A DNA stretch of 64,000 bases from Secundilactobacillus silagincola. GTDB taxonomy: Bacteria; Bacillota; Bacilli; Lactobacillales; Lactobacillaceae. Below, in pieces: positions 16,873-26,387 of the stretch (the first letter of the stretch is position 1; every line of letters starts with the position of its first letter). Made by a program: the position numbers and the translations under genes. The stretch spans positions 165,438 through 229,437 of the forward strand of contig NZ_BCMJ01000001.1 of the NCBI RefSeq assembly GCF_002583405.1, in the 5' to 3' direction. Under the pieces are notes generated by a model. That model worked only from the letters and a program-made list of their open reading frames with translations. It did not search any database and had not been told where the DNA came from.

Positions 16873-17769
16873 TTAACTCTGTGGAATCTTTAACTGTCTC
16901 AAATCCTGCACAAAGTGTTCTTCATCTGGCGTGAAAACGTACCCTTGCCGTGTCACGATTGAGACGTTGAAACGCTCAGCTACCGGATCCAGCACCTTTA
17001 AGCAGGCTAATTCTTCTTCATCACTGGAACTAACCACGTCACGAGCTAACAGACTGATGCCCAAATTTTCTTTGACTAAACTGGTAATCCAGGAAATATC
17101 TGGCGTCTTATAAATAACAGGCGGATTAACCCCCGCAAACTGGCAATATGCTTTAAAAGCCGCTGGGTGAACAAACTTGCGGTTTAACATGATAAACTCT
17201 TCATCCGCTAGTTCTTTAAAAAATACACTTCCTCGATTAGCTAATCGGTGCTGCCGACTAACGACGACTACGAATGGCCGACTGCCAATGTGAATCACGT
17301 TTAGTGAAGGATCATGCAGCGGCAGTACTGAAGCCAGCAAAGCAATATCAGTTTCACCATTTTTCACCGAATTAAGTAAGCCGCCAGAACCGGTTTCGAC
17401 AACATCCAAGCGTTGCAGCAGACCATCTTTCAACAGTTGACCAGCTAGTGAGGGAAAGTACAGTGAACCAATAATCGGCGGTAAGCCAAACCGGATCCGG
17501 GATAACTTAGCGTTTTCAATCTCTTGATGAGCTAAATTTAAGCTAGCGGTGATTGAACTCGCTTTTTCATACAATAATAAGCCGGACCGCGTGATTTCGG
17601 TTCGACTGTGCGCCCGGTCCACGTGGACTAATTCATCTTCGAATTCTCGTTCCAGTCGCTTCACTGCTTGCGTGACGGTTGGCTGAGAAACGTTAAACGC
17701 CTTTGCAACGGCAGTAAAGTTTCGCTTTTCAACTAAGGCTTTAAAATAAGCTAGGTCTTTGGTGTTCAT
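16873..17769 (-). CDS. LysR-family transcriptional regulator
   Basis: Residues 1-60 form the LysR winged helix-turn-helix (DLAYFKALVEKRNFTAVAKAFNVSQPTVTQAVKRLE). The rest is a periplasmic-binding-protein-like effector domain of normal length (298 residues in total). The start at 17769 is preceded by GAGGAG; a TTG two codons earlier is less likely. It lies directly behind the dicarboxylate transporter and fumarate reductase genes on the same strand, so it probably controls that pathway in response to malate, fumarate or citrate. That target is an inference from position. Confidence 0.9.
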   Translation of the reverse strand: MNTKDLAYFKALVEKRNFTAVAKAFNVSQPTVTQAVKRLEREFEDELVHVDRAHSRTEITRSGLLLYEKASSITASLNLAHQEIENAKLSRIRFGLPPIIGSLYFPSLAGQLLKDGLLQRLDVVETGSGGLLNSVKNGETDIALLASVLPLHDPSLNVIHIGSRPFVVVVSRQHRLANRGSVFFKELADEEFIMLNRKFVHPAAFKAYCQFAGVNPPVIYKTPDISWITSLVKENLGISLLARDVVSSSDEEELACLKVLDPVAERFNVSIVTRQGYVFTPDEEHFVQDLRQLKIPQS

Positions 17770-17817
17770 CCGCAAATCTCCTCAGATTAAATCATTCACC
17801 ATAGCTTATCACAAATT

Positions 17818-17857
17818 AAAAAGTTGTGCCCACTTCACTAGTAGGTACAACTTTTTT
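17818..17857 (-). terminator. Terminator of the transporter gene
   Basis: An AAGTTGT/ACAACTT stem with an additional CCCAC/GTAGG pairing. On the minus strand it ends in T5. Confidence 0.7.
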
Positions 17858-17873
17858 ATTATATTCTAAATTT

Positions 17874-19292
17874 TTACCACATACCAAGCACTTTCATCCA
17901 GATAGAACCAATACCACCCCAAACGACGAGGTAGACCAAACCTAGAATAAAGTTTAGACGCCACCAGTCGCTTTGCTTGTTGTACCCAGCACCGAAAATT
18001 GCTGAAGCAGGACCGTTAGCATATTGTGTCGTTGAACCGAAGATTGCACCGGTAAAGCCGAGAATCATTGCAGCAAAGGTTGCTGGTGCACCAGCTGAAA
18101 TAGCAACGGCCAGCAAAGCACCGTACATTGCCGTAACGTGCGCAGTTCCTGATGCAAACAGGTAATGACTGTAGAAGTAGAACAGAACCAATACCACAAG
18201 AACGATTTCCCAGCTCATACCGTGAAGACTGGTACCCAAAGCTTTTGATAACCAAGGAATAAAGCCTAAAAGGTTTAATTCATTGGCCATGAAAATCAGG
18301 ATTGAGAACCAAATGATGGTATTCCATGCGCCAGTTTCATTCAAAACATCCTTCACGCTTAAAACACCGGTCAACAGCAATAATCCAACGGCTAAGAAAG
18401 CAACCGTGGATGCTTCCAAACCAATAAAGCTAGAAACCATCCAAAGAACTAAGGCGAGCACGAAAACCGCTGCCATAATCTTTTCGGGTAAACTCATCTT
18501 ACCCATTTCAGCTAACTGCTTGTCAGCCCATTCCTTAGCGTTCGGAGTTTCCTTGATTTCAGGCGGATACATTTTGTAGATCAGCCATGGAACTAGGATT
18601 AAGCAAATAATACCAGGAACAAGTGCCGCAATAAACCAACCCATCCACGAAATCTGAACGTGCATGCCTTTAGCTAAAGCAACGGCAACCAAGTTAGGTG
18701 CCATGGCGGTCATAAACATCCCAGAAGTAATAATGTTGCCGTGGAATTCAGTGAACATTAAGTACGAACCAATCTTGCTTTGGGTACCGTCTTTAGGAGT
18801 TGACCCAAACGATTCGGACAAAGACTCGATGATGGGCATAACGATCCCACCAGCACGAGCTGTGTTACTTGGTGTAGCTGGAGAAGTGACCAGATCAACA
18901 CCAAGTAAAGCATACGATAATCCCAGTGTTCGTTTACCAAATAGGCGAACGAAAATCATCGCGATGCGACGACCAAGTCCGGTATTAATAAATCCGCGTG
19001 ACAGGAAGTAAGCCATCCCAATCATCCAAACGGTATCATTACCAAAACCTGCAGTGGCGTCTTCCATCTTGACAACGCCAAGTAAAACAGAAATTGTCAT
19101 TCCAATAAGTGCTACCCCAGCGATGGGCAGGGGTTGAGTAATACAGCCAAGAATCGTGGCAACGAAGATGGCTAACATGTGCCAAGCAACCAGCGAAACA
19201 CCAGCTGGTTTAATCGGTGCTAGAAACCAGATGATTAAACCGACAATAATCGGCAAAATAAATTTCTTATAATTAATTTTATTAAGTGTCAT
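17874..19292 (-). CDS. DASS-family anion transporter (dicarboxylate or citrate)
   Basis: The 472-residue protein has about twelve helices and belongs to the divalent anion:Na+ symporter family (SLC13/CitT). Marks include LPIAGVALIGMTISVLLG near the N-terminus, the SPATPSNTARAGGIVMPI motif of CitT/TtdT-like antiporters near residue 136, and FASGTAHVTAMYGALL in the C-terminal half. GGAGA precedes the ATG. With fumarate reductase 27 bp upstream, exchange of succinate for malate, fumarate, tartrate or citrate is the likely role. The exact substrate is open. Confidence 0.9.
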   Translation of the reverse strand: MTLNKINYKKFILPIIVGLIIWFLAPIKPAGVSLVAWHMLAIFVATILGCITQPLPIAGVALIGMTISVLLGVVKMEDATAGFGNDTVWMIGMAYFLSRGFINTGLGRRIAMIFVRLFGKRTLGLSYALLGVDLVTSPATPSNTARAGGIVMPIIESLSESFGSTPKDGTQSKIGSYLMFTEFHGNIITSGMFMTAMAPNLVAVALAKGMHVQISWMGWFIAALVPGIICLILVPWLIYKMYPPEIKETPNAKEWADKQLAEMGKMSLPEKIMAAVFVLALVLWMVSSFIGLEASTVAFLAVGLLLLTGVLSVKDVLNETGAWNTIIWFSILIFMANELNLLGFIPWLSKALGTSLHGMSWEIVLVVLVLFYFYSHYLFASGTAHVTAMYGALLAVAISAGAPATFAAMILGFTGAIFGSTTQYANGPASAIFGAGYNKQSDWWRLNFILGLVYLVVWGGIGSIWMKVLGMW

Positions 19293-19319
19293 TTTAGATG
19301 TTCTCCTAAATAAAGGGCA

Positions 19320-20717
19320 TTATTTTTCATTAATGTAGTTGAAGACTTGTTCGCCGGCTTGACGACCAAAAATAACAGTTTCAGCAATTGAGTTACCGCC
19401 GATTCGGTTATTACCGTGAAGACCACCAACAATTTCGCCAGCAGCGTAGAGACCCTTGATAGCTTGGCCATCTTCATTGAGTACTTCAGTTTTATGGTTG
19501 ATTGCAATACCACCCATGGTGTAGTGAACAGCTGGTGCAATGTGAATGGCGAAGAATGGTGCTGTCGAAATATCGCGATCCATCCCAGTAGTTCGACCGA
19601 ACGCTGAATCATTTTGATCTGCAACGGCAGTATTCCAGTCGCTGACCGTTTGCTTCAATGTTTCAGCATCGAAGCCCAGCTGACTTGCCAAATCATCCAA
19701 TGACTGACCGGTGTGAACCAAACCGATTGAATCATAAAATTCAACGGCTTTAGCACGGTCACGAATGCCTTGGTCAAAAATCAAATAAGCGCCGTTTTCA
19801 TTCAGTTCATCGATTGCAGCAGTGACGTTCTTCCGGGTATCCAGTTCGTTAACAAACCGGTCCCCATGCTTATTCACTAAGATTGCACCTTCACCACGAA
19901 CAGCTTCACCGATCAAATAAGCGTGTGGCGTGTCTTGTTGAACCGTTGGGTGAACTTGAACTTGATCCATATCGACTAATTTGGCGCCTAATGACTGAGC
20001 AAGCTTAATGCCATCGCCAGTTGCACCAGGTTGGTTGGTCGTCTTCATGCCCTTTAAATCAGGACGATACTTTGTCAGCATGTCTTGGTTAGCACCAAAA
20101 CCGCCGGCAGCCAGAATAACTGCATCCGCCGTCAACGGACCGCTTTGCTTCCCAGTTGTGGCACGCACACCGGTGACTTTGCCCTCTTCGTCAGTGGTTA
20201 ATTCAGTCACCTTAAGACCGGCAAATAGCGGAATATGCGCCTTTTGAACTTGTCTCAACAGTTCAGTCACTAGGAAACCACCGATTGCGGCCAATGAATG
20301 AGGTCGGTGAGTCCGCATCTTGCTCATGCCACCAGTAATCGTGATTTCATCTAATTGAATATCATGATCTGCTAACCAGTCAATTGCTAAAGCAGCGTGT
20401 TCACTGAAGTATTTCAATAATTCAGTGTTGTTTTGGCCACCGCCACCCTTTAAGGTTTCATCGTAGAATTCCTGGAAACTGTCCACCACGTGATGTTTTA
20501 ACTGGACGTTAGTTTCAGCCGCATTCATCCCTGATGAAGCTCGGTTGGTGTTACCACCCAATTTATCCATTTTTTCAAGGATAACGGGTTTTAGTCCTAA
20601 CTCGTGTGCCTGAATGGCAGCCGTCATCCCAGCTGCACCTGAACCAATCACAATCACGTCATAATGCTTGCGCAACTTCGTGAGTGAGGTCGGTTGAAAA
20701 TGAAATTTTTCAGCCAT
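19320..20717 (-). CDS. Soluble fumarate reductase flavoprotein (flavocytochrome c family)
   Basis: The 465-residue flavoprotein reduces fumarate to succinate. The FAD site shows as VIVIGSGAAGMTAAIQAHELG and GNTNRASSGMNAAET. Substrate and proton-path residues correspond to RTHRPHS, GEAVRGEGAILVN, HYTMGGI and GGNSIAETVIFGRQAG. There is no FMN-binding domain or haem domain, so it is the short cytosolic form. No ribosome binding site is visible before the ATG. An AGGAGGT lies 20 bp behind fumC, on the other side of the tnpB element. Related urocanate or other enoate reductases are the alternative, but the fumarase nearby supports fumarate. Confidence 0.92.
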   Translation of the reverse strand: MAEKFHFQPTSLTKLRKHYDVIVIGSGAAGMTAAIQAHELGLKPVILEKMDKLGGNTNRASSGMNAAETNVQLKHHVVDSFQEFYDETLKGGGGQNNTELLKYFSEHAALAIDWLADHDIQLDEITITGGMSKMRTHRPHSLAAIGGFLVTELLRQVQKAHIPLFAGLKVTELTTDEEGKVTGVRATTGKQSGPLTADAVILAAGGFGANQDMLTKYRPDLKGMKTTNQPGATGDGIKLAQSLGAKLVDMDQVQVHPTVQQDTPHAYLIGEAVRGEGAILVNKHGDRFVNELDTRKNVTAAIDELNENGAYLIFDQGIRDRAKAVEFYDSIGLVHTGQSLDDLASQLGFDAETLKQTVSDWNTAVADQNDSAFGRTTGMDRDISTAPFFAIHIAPAVHYTMGGIAINHKTEVLNEDGQAIKGLYAAGEIVGGLHGNNRIGGNSIAETVIFGRQAGEQVFNYINEK

Positions 20718-20799
20718 TTTTATGCTGCTACTGATAACTTATAAAAAGTTATAGATTATTCTTGCTTCTCCCTATCCTGCCTCGCACAAAGCTCACTAG

Positions 20800-21000
20800 T
20801 ACAGTTGATATGATAGTCCACAAGCGTTAATTCCCGGCTAGCCACCGGTACATCCTTTGAAGTCTATTTTAGTAGGCTAATTCAAAGTTTTCAGTATCCC
20901 TGATATTCAGGGCCGCATTAATATCTCGATCTTCGGTATAATTACAGTTCTGACATTCATACACCCGATCTTTTAATTTCAAATCAACTTTCTTATGGCC
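20800..21000 (-). ncRNA. Probable omega RNA at the tnpB 3' end
   Basis: TnpB proteins work with a guide RNA formed by the 3' end of the gene and the right end of the element. Just behind the stop codon the minus strand has the hairpin CCGGTGGCTAGCCGG followed by GAATTAACGCTTGTGG, where a right end would be expected. The limits given are approximate; the exact element end was not resolved. Confidence 0.4.
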
Positions 21001-22047
21001 ACATTGGTGACACAATTTTGAAGTCGGTTCAAAACGGTGGGTCAGATGTACGGGAATGCCTAACTGTTGGCATTTAGAAACTAATTTGATTCTAAAATTA
21101 TAGAACCCCTGGTAACTAACTGCTTTGGCTAAATGCCGATTTTTCATCATACCTCTAACATTCAGGTCTTCTAAGGCTACCCACTGTGGCTTGGTTCTCA
21201 CCACAGCAGCGATAATCTTATTTTGATAATCCGACTGAATGTTGGTTAACCGTTGATATAAGCATTGCACTTCCCGCTGAGTTTTAGCTAGATTAAAATC
21301 AGTAGCAGATTTCCCTTCTTTCTGTCTTCTAGCTTTCAGTGCTTGATACTGACGGGACATTTTTCTTTGCAGTCTGCGCAGACGTTTCCTGATGTGCCTT
21401 ACCTGACTGCTTTTATTCTGATTAGGATACAAAGTACCATCATTTAAAATGGCAAATTCTTTTAAACCAAGGTCGATGCCGATAGGTTCACCGGTTAATG
21501 CTAGTTTTGGTAATTCAGCCTGTTCCACTAAACAGGTCAGGTAATAACGACCAGCTTTGAATTTAATCCGACCCTGTTTGATAACGAAGTGTTCTGAGTC
21601 TGTAGGAATGTAGCCAAACTCTTTCAAACGTACCCAGCCAAGCTTGGGTAACTTGATCCGGTGACGCTGACAGGCAATGATTTGCGTTTTACCGTTCTTA
21701 ACAAAGTAGTAACTACCTTGGCCCCGTTTAAACGAGCGCCAATGTGGGAAACCGCTCAGTTTCTTAAAGAACCGTTTCATAGCCGTGTCAGCATCAATGA
21801 AGGCCTGTTTAACTGATTTAGCATATAAATCCTTGATCCATAAATCATCAGGATTAGCTTCTAGATACTCATGGTTAAACCACTTACTAAAGGCGTAAGC
21901 GTTTAAGTAGCAATAACCCATTTCATAACGCTGCCGGTTGATATCCAAAAACAGGTTATAGGCCCAACGACTGCCACCAATATGACAATCAATCAGCCAA
22001 GCTTGTTTTTCAGTCGGCTTAATTTCAACTTTATAGGTGAGTAACAT
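20869..22047 (-). CDS. tnpB: TnpB RNA-guided endonuclease of an IS200/IS605-type element
   Basis: The 392-residue protein has the N-terminal TnpB helical domain (MLLTYKVEIKPTEKQ), then a RuvC-like nuclease: IGIDLG (Asp about 192), VALEDLNVRGM (Glu about 293) and DRDINAALNI (Asp about 375). A zinc finger CHQCG...CQNC is inserted before the last. All catalytic residues are present, so the enzyme looks intact. There is no tnpA transposase beside it, so the copy cannot move on its own. GGAAG precedes the ATG at 22047; a TTG 11 codons earlier is less likely. It sits between fumC and fumarate reductase on the same strand. Confidence 0.92.
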   Translation of the reverse strand: MLLTYKVEIKPTEKQAWLIDCHIGGSRWAYNLFLDINRQRYEMGYCYLNAYAFSKWFNHEYLEANPDDLWIKDLYAKSVKQAFIDADTAMKRFFKKLSGFPHWRSFKRGQGSYYFVKNGKTQIIACQRHRIKLPKLGWVRLKEFGYIPTDSEHFVIKQGRIKFKAGRYYLTCLVEQAELPKLALTGEPIGIDLGLKEFAILNDGTLYPNQNKSSQVRHIRKRLRRLQRKMSRQYQALKARRQKEGKSATDFNLAKTQREVQCLYQRLTNIQSDYQNKIIAAVVRTKPQWVALEDLNVRGMMKNRHLAKAVSYQGFYNFRIKLVSKCQQLGIPVHLTHRFEPTSKLCHQCGHKKVDLKLKDRVYECQNCNYTEDRDINAALNIRDTENFELAY

Positions 22048-22335
22048 CAGTGCTTCCGCCTTATTGAATTTAATCACCAAGGTGAGGTGTCCCTCATATT
22101 ATACGGGATAGCTTTAGCCCAAAAAGCCTTTTAATGAAATTCATATAAATCACTACTTATAAGCTATCAGTTAATCGGAAAATTAAACGCCTAACTTTAA
22201 CCTTGTGATATCTTCTACTAGGCTTATAAGCATACGCAATAGTATAGAAGCAACACTTTACAAAGATTGATATCCTTTTACAACAAAATAGTTACTGTTC
22301 ATACCTCCTGTTCTTAATTGATTGTGTTGTTAAGT

Positions 22336-23721
22336 TTACTTTTGATCAATGTTAGTCATGTTGATTGGCACAACCCACTTATCATACTCTTCTTCTGTCA
22401 ATAAGCCTGACTTCAAAGCGGCTTCTTTCAAAAGGGTGCCTTCTTTTAAGGCTTCTTGTGCAATCGTAGCACTTTCGTGGTAACCGATATGTGGTGACAA
22501 TGCCGTAACCGTCATCAGTGAGCGGTCAACCAATTCTTCCATCCGTTCTGAGTTGACAGTTAAACCATGGATCATCTTGTCGGCAAAACCACGCATGGTT
22601 CCTGCAAGTAATTCGGCTGATTCAAGGAATGCAGAAATCAGAACTGGTTTGTAAACGTTCATTTCGAAGTTACCTTGGCTTGATGCTAAATCAACGACCA
22701 CATCGTTACCCATTACTCGAACAGCTGCCATGGTGATGGCTTCAGCTTGAGTTGGGTTAACCTTCCCAGGCATGATTGAAGAACCGGGTTCGTTAGCTGG
22801 AATGTTCAATTCACCGTAACCGGCACGTGGACCTGAAGCCAAGAAACGCACATCGTTAGCAATCTTCATCAGATCAGCAGCAAGCGTCTTGATGGCCCCA
22901 TGGACAACGTTTAAGCCAGAGTGGTGAGCCAAACCATAGAATTTGTTGGTATCAGCAGTGAAGTGAAGGCCGTATACTTCGCCCATCTTGTCAGCAATAA
23001 TGCCGGCAAAACCAGGTGCAGCGTTCAAACCAGTTCCGACTGCGGTACCACCCATTGCTAATTCGCTAAGGGTTTTACCTAAAGTTTGCAGGTAGTCTAA
23101 ATCATGTTCTAATGCGCTGACCCAACCAGAAACTTCTTGGCCAAAAGTTAATGGAGTCGCATCTTGCAGGTGGGTCCGGCCAATTTTAACCGTCTTCCAG
23201 TATTTTTCTTGTTTAACTTTTAATTCATCGATTAAGTGCTGGGTTGATTCTTCCAAGCTGCTAACAGCCTTTGCAGCGGTGATGTTCATGGCTGTTGGGA
23301 AGATATCGTTTGAGCTTTGACCCTTGTTAACATCATCATTGGGTAAAATTTCAATCTCAGCGTTAAGCTTAGCTGCTTGGTGAGCTACCACTTCGTTAAC
23401 GTTCATGTTGGTTTGAGTACCTGAACCCGTTTGATAAACCACCAGTGGAAAGTCCTTACGTAAATCCTCGTCATCAAGTGCTAATAACGTATCAATCGCT
23501 TCAACGATCAAGTCTGCCTTTGCACCGTCAATGTTCTTTAACTCTTTATTAGCAGTGGCTGCGGCTTTTTTAATCTGTAATAGCGCCTTGATAATTTCAA
23601 GTGGCATCTTTTCGCCAGTTGGGAAGTTATTACGACTTCTTTCAGTTTGCGCACCCCAGAGTGCGGTGGAAGGGATCTTAACTTCGCCAATCGTATCTGA
23701 TTCAATTCTGTAGTCTGCCAT
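22336..23721 (-). CDS. fumC: Class II fumarate hydratase
   Basis: FumC (461 residues) interconverts malate and fumarate without iron-sulphur clusters. Family marks are MADYRIESDTIGEVKIPSTALWGAQTERS, the substrate motif TGSGTQTNMNVNEV near residue 97, GRTHLQDATPLTFGQE, and the signature GSSIMPGKVNPTQAEAI near 318. GGAGG lies 8 bp before the ATG at 23721, so a longer frame to 23769 is rejected. Together with fumarate reductase and the anion transporter downstream it forms a malate to fumarate to succinate route that consumes NADH or flavin reductant. Confidence 0.96.
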   Translation of the reverse strand: MADYRIESDTIGEVKIPSTALWGAQTERSRNNFPTGEKMPLEIIKALLQIKKAAATANKELKNIDGAKADLIVEAIDTLLALDDEDLRKDFPLVVYQTGSGTQTNMNVNEVVAHQAAKLNAEIEILPNDDVNKGQSSNDIFPTAMNITAAKAVSSLEESTQHLIDELKVKQEKYWKTVKIGRTHLQDATPLTFGQEVSGWVSALEHDLDYLQTLGKTLSELAMGGTAVGTGLNAAPGFAGIIADKMGEVYGLHFTADTNKFYGLAHHSGLNVVHGAIKTLAADLMKIANDVRFLASGPRAGYGELNIPANEPGSSIMPGKVNPTQAEAITMAAVRVMGNDVVVDLASSQGNFEMNVYKPVLISAFLESAELLAGTMRGFADKMIHGLTVNSERMEELVDRSLMTVTALSPHIGYHESATIAQEALKEGTLLKEAALKSGLLTEEEYDKWVVPINMTNIDQK

Positions 23722-23967
23722 ATTTTTGACCTCCATTGATTTTGTGACGGAATATATAAGTAATAGCAATTATCATTTCGTGATATTATTCACTAACGTA
23801 TTTAGAATAATAACTGATACCTGTTATAGTCAAACATTCATAACGTTATTACAATTTATTATGAGGTTGATATATTGGCATTTAAAGGGATAATTTGGTC
23901 GTTTTACATTTTTTTACAATTCAAATGAATTTTATTAATGCTAGTTTGCATTTTCACACGAACTATT

Positions 23968-23981
23968 TGAAAACGATTTCA
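23968..23981. promoter_or_regulatory. Candidate cre (CcpA) site
   Basis: TGAAAACGATTTCA matches the consensus TGWAARCGYTWWCA at 13 of 14 positions. It lies about 250 bp upstream of fumC and 125 bp upstream of the divergent lipoprotein gene, so catabolite control of either is possible. Confidence 0.5.
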
Positions 23982-24104
23982 GAAATATTCAACTTTAATT
24001 TTGCAGACAATTTAATCAGGTTTGTATGATTATCGCTCCTTTTATAGTAAAATTAATCTCTAATTAGATTCGCTTTGGGGTACATCATTTTAGGAGGGGA
24101 AATT

Positions 24105-24926
24105 TTGTTCCGCTTTAAACACTTACTACTCAGCTTTTTGATTGTCTTTGCCGGTTGTTGGTTAACGGCTTGCGGTAATCAAAAAAGACAAACTCAACCT
24201 ATCAATAAACTGGCACTGGTTAAATCAGGCCAGACTGATCAACCACGTATTTGGTATCATTTTTCCCAATCTCATAGTCACGTAACAGCTAAAGATTCAG
24301 TTAACGCCCTGTTTGTCCTTAAAAAAGGCAAAGTAACCACCTATATGCTGCCAACGGGCAAAGATAAGGTAACGCTCAACCGGTTATCTCACATGTCCAC
24401 GTCAGCGCAAATCAACTGGGCGAAGAATCAGGACAAACAAGCTTTTCGTGCGGGTGTTGCCACACAACAAGATAAAGTTGCTAGCAGCATTGCTGGTATT
24501 AAATCCGACTTGAAGCGTCTGCAAAAATCAAATAGTGACCCATCACAGGTTAAAGCCTTACAGCAATATTTAAAGATTAATGAAGCAATTCATGACAATC
24601 CGAGCAAGTATGCCGCACCAGTCGCCTACCCACTGACGGCGGTCCAACAGTCCCATGGTGAACAATTCGGGCTGAAACTCTACCCGGTAAAAACGGTTCA
24701 GTACGGCGATGCTAACGTCATCATGGCCAGTGAACTTTCACTATCCAACTACACTTTCGATAAACGTATTCAGCCTCAAAAAATCGACGGCCATTATTAT
24801 GGTGGCTATAGCTCTGCCATTAATGATAACCACTACCTGATCCTGACGCAGGTCACCAAACAGACCCGAATTGTTTATGATAAACAAAAAACAACGGGTG
24901 TTTCTAAACCGGTGACGGCAGAATAG
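24105..24926 (+). CDS. Secreted lipoprotein of unknown function
   Basis: The 273-residue protein starts with a lipoprotein signal peptide (FRFKHLLLSFLIVFAGCWLTAC), with Cys in a lipobox LTAC. The start is the TTG at 24105, 6 bp behind AGGAGGGG; an ATG-like extension to 24075 has no such site. The mature part is rich in Lys, Gln and Ser, contains a possibly helical middle section and a Tyr/Gly-rich stretch near the end (DGHYYGGYSSAINDNHY). I do not recognise the family. It is alone in its unit, convergent with the next gene. Confidence 0.7.
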   Translation: MFRFKHLLLSFLIVFAGCWLTACGNQKRQTQPINKLALVKSGQTDQPRIWYHFSQSHSHVTAKDSVNALFVLKKGKVTTYMLPTGKDKVTLNRLSHMSTSAQINWAKNQDKQAFRAGVATQQDKVASSIAGIKSDLKRLQKSNSDPSQVKALQQYLKINEAIHDNPSKYAAPVAYPLTAVQQSHGEQFGLKLYPVKTVQYGDANVIMASELSLSNYTFDKRIQPQKIDGHYYGGYSSAINDNHYLILTQVTKQTRIVYDKQKTTGVSKPVTAE

Positions 24927-24954
24927 AGAACAACTCTGATGACACAATCTAAAA

Positions 24955-24992
24955 AATAGACGCTATTCCGTTTTATCGGAATAACGTCTATT
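24955..24992. terminator. Bidirectional terminator
   Basis: AATAGACGCTATTCCG pairs with its near-complement around a 6-nt loop, with T tracts on both strands. It serves the lipoprotein gene and the convergent membrane-protein gene. Confidence 0.85.
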
Positions 24993-24993
24993 T

Positions 24994-25596
24994 TTACTTC
25001 TGCTGACTCTCATTCAAGATAGTCGCTTTACCATCCTTGATGGACAAAATCACTGGCCCACTCTTCGACTTCTTTACTTGGAGTGTATAACTCCCCTTCA
25101 AGGATTTATCTATTGACTGAGACATTTTCAAATAATTATCGGACATCGTCTTGATATTCTTAGCATTTGTTTTAGGGTACTGCCACATTGTGGTAACTGC
25201 TTTAATGTACTTTGCGTTCGTTGGCGTAACCGTATACGTCTTGGAATCCTGATCAAAACTGACGTCACCAACATTCTTACTGTATGACTTTTGTAACTGC
25301 TGCAAAACGTTTTGCTCATTTTTATGCAGTTGCGCAATTGACGCAGATTCTGAACTCTTTTGAGCAAAATATTGATTAGAATTAACATTCGCCTTTTGTG
25401 AAGTCGTCTGCGTCTGTTTTGGCTTCACCCAGCCATTTTTATAAACGTAGCCAAAACTAAATAGTAAACCAATCACACTGATAATCGTCAAAAAACGTGT
25501 CGTGCCTACTAGCCCATTATAGTGAGCTGCATACCACCACGATAATCCCCCCATAACAGTCATCATACCAAATATAAATACTAGAATGATCCCCAT
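24994..25596 (-). CDS. Membrane-anchored protein of unknown function
   Basis: This 200-residue protein has two N-terminal hydrophobic helices (about residues 1-23 and 33-52). A Ser/Thr/Gln-rich linker (QTQTTSQKANVNSNQ) follows, then an external domain of about 120 residues with alternating Lys and hydrophobic residues. AGGGGGG precedes the ATG. I do not recognise the family. Layout suggests an exported domain held at the cell surface. Confidence 0.65.
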   Translation of the reverse strand: MGIILVFIFGMMTVMGGLSWWYAAHYNGLVGTTRFLTIISVIGLLFSFGYVYKNGWVKPKQTQTTSQKANVNSNQYFAQKSSESASIAQLHKNEQNVLQQLQKSYSKNVGDVSFDQDSKTYTVTPTNAKYIKAVTTMWQYPKTNAKNIKTMSDNYLKMSQSIDKSLKGSYTLQVKKSKSGPVILSIKDGKATILNESQQK

Positions 25597-25789
25597 CTAG
25601 ATTACCCCCCTAATTATAATATCGAAGCTTTGAACTAATTGTCTTCAATTCTCTTTATTACCTGTCTATTATAAGCCTTTTATCCTATAGAAGACTAGGG
25701 GTGAACAAGGATTCAAAGGATAAGTGTTACGACCCGTAATTATCCATGAATTCAGCTACATCAGTCAAACCGATAGCGTTCACTGCTTG

Positions 25790-26224
25790 TTATTCTTTCC
25801 ACTTCATTTTTAACTCAACTTCATCCGTATCTGGGTTCACAGACCGATCTTTGATTCCAAAATCATGATTCTGATAGAAACGAACTGCTTTACTATTTTT
25901 TTCATAAACACTCAAACGAATTTGCTTATAGTCTGACTTCAGTGCGAACAGCAACAAGCTACCAATCCCCTCGTCACGGTATCCGGGTTTGACGAACATA
26001 CCAGCTAGATAGTGCGTCTTCATCACCGCAAACCCCACGATCTGCTCATCTTGCAATACAACGTAAACCGTTGCTTTTTCGAATTGCTTTGAAACTTCAG
26101 AGGTTTGATCCTGCCAATATGTTGCAGCAATAAACGGGTGAGAATCTAAATTTCCTGCGAGCCAAATGGCCATAAGCACCTTCTCATTTGCTTCCGTCAA
26201 GTTCGATAGTTTTTCAACTTTCAC
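25790..26224 (-). CDS. GNAT-family N-acetyltransferase
   Basis: The 144-residue protein fits the GNAT fold: the acetyl-CoA loop appears as VKPGYRDEGIGSLLL (R/QxxGxG/A), and the C-terminal strand as YEKNSKAVRFYQNHDF. I chose the GTG at 26224 behind GAGAGGG; the longer frame to 26260 has no ribosome binding site. The substrate (a protein or small molecule amine) is unknown. Confidence 0.8.
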   Translation of the reverse strand: MKVEKLSNLTEANEKVLMAIWLAGNLDSHPFIAATYWQDQTSEVSKQFEKATVYVVLQDEQIVGFAVMKTHYLAGMFVKPGYRDEGIGSLLLFALKSDYKQIRLSVYEKNSKAVRFYQNHDFGIKDRSVNPDTDEVELKMKWKE

Positions 26225-26352
26225 TTTTGACCCTCTCTTCTCTTTTTCTCTTTGACACAACTTTTAAGGTACGCTGCTCCGAGTTAAATGGCAAGGCTTA
26301 GGGGTATTAATCGTCCAGCTTCAAATTTTATTGTTTTAATCTTAATTTAATA

Positions 26353-26381
26353 TTGAACTCATTTGTTTTTAATGTTATAGT
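26353..26381 (+). promoter_or_regulatory. Strong promoter of a short transcription unit
   Basis: TTGAAC (26353-26358), a 17-bp spacer and TATAGT (26376-26381). The start would be near 26388, with no conventional gene before the terminator at 26675. Confidence 0.7.
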
Positions 26382-26387
26382 AACTGC

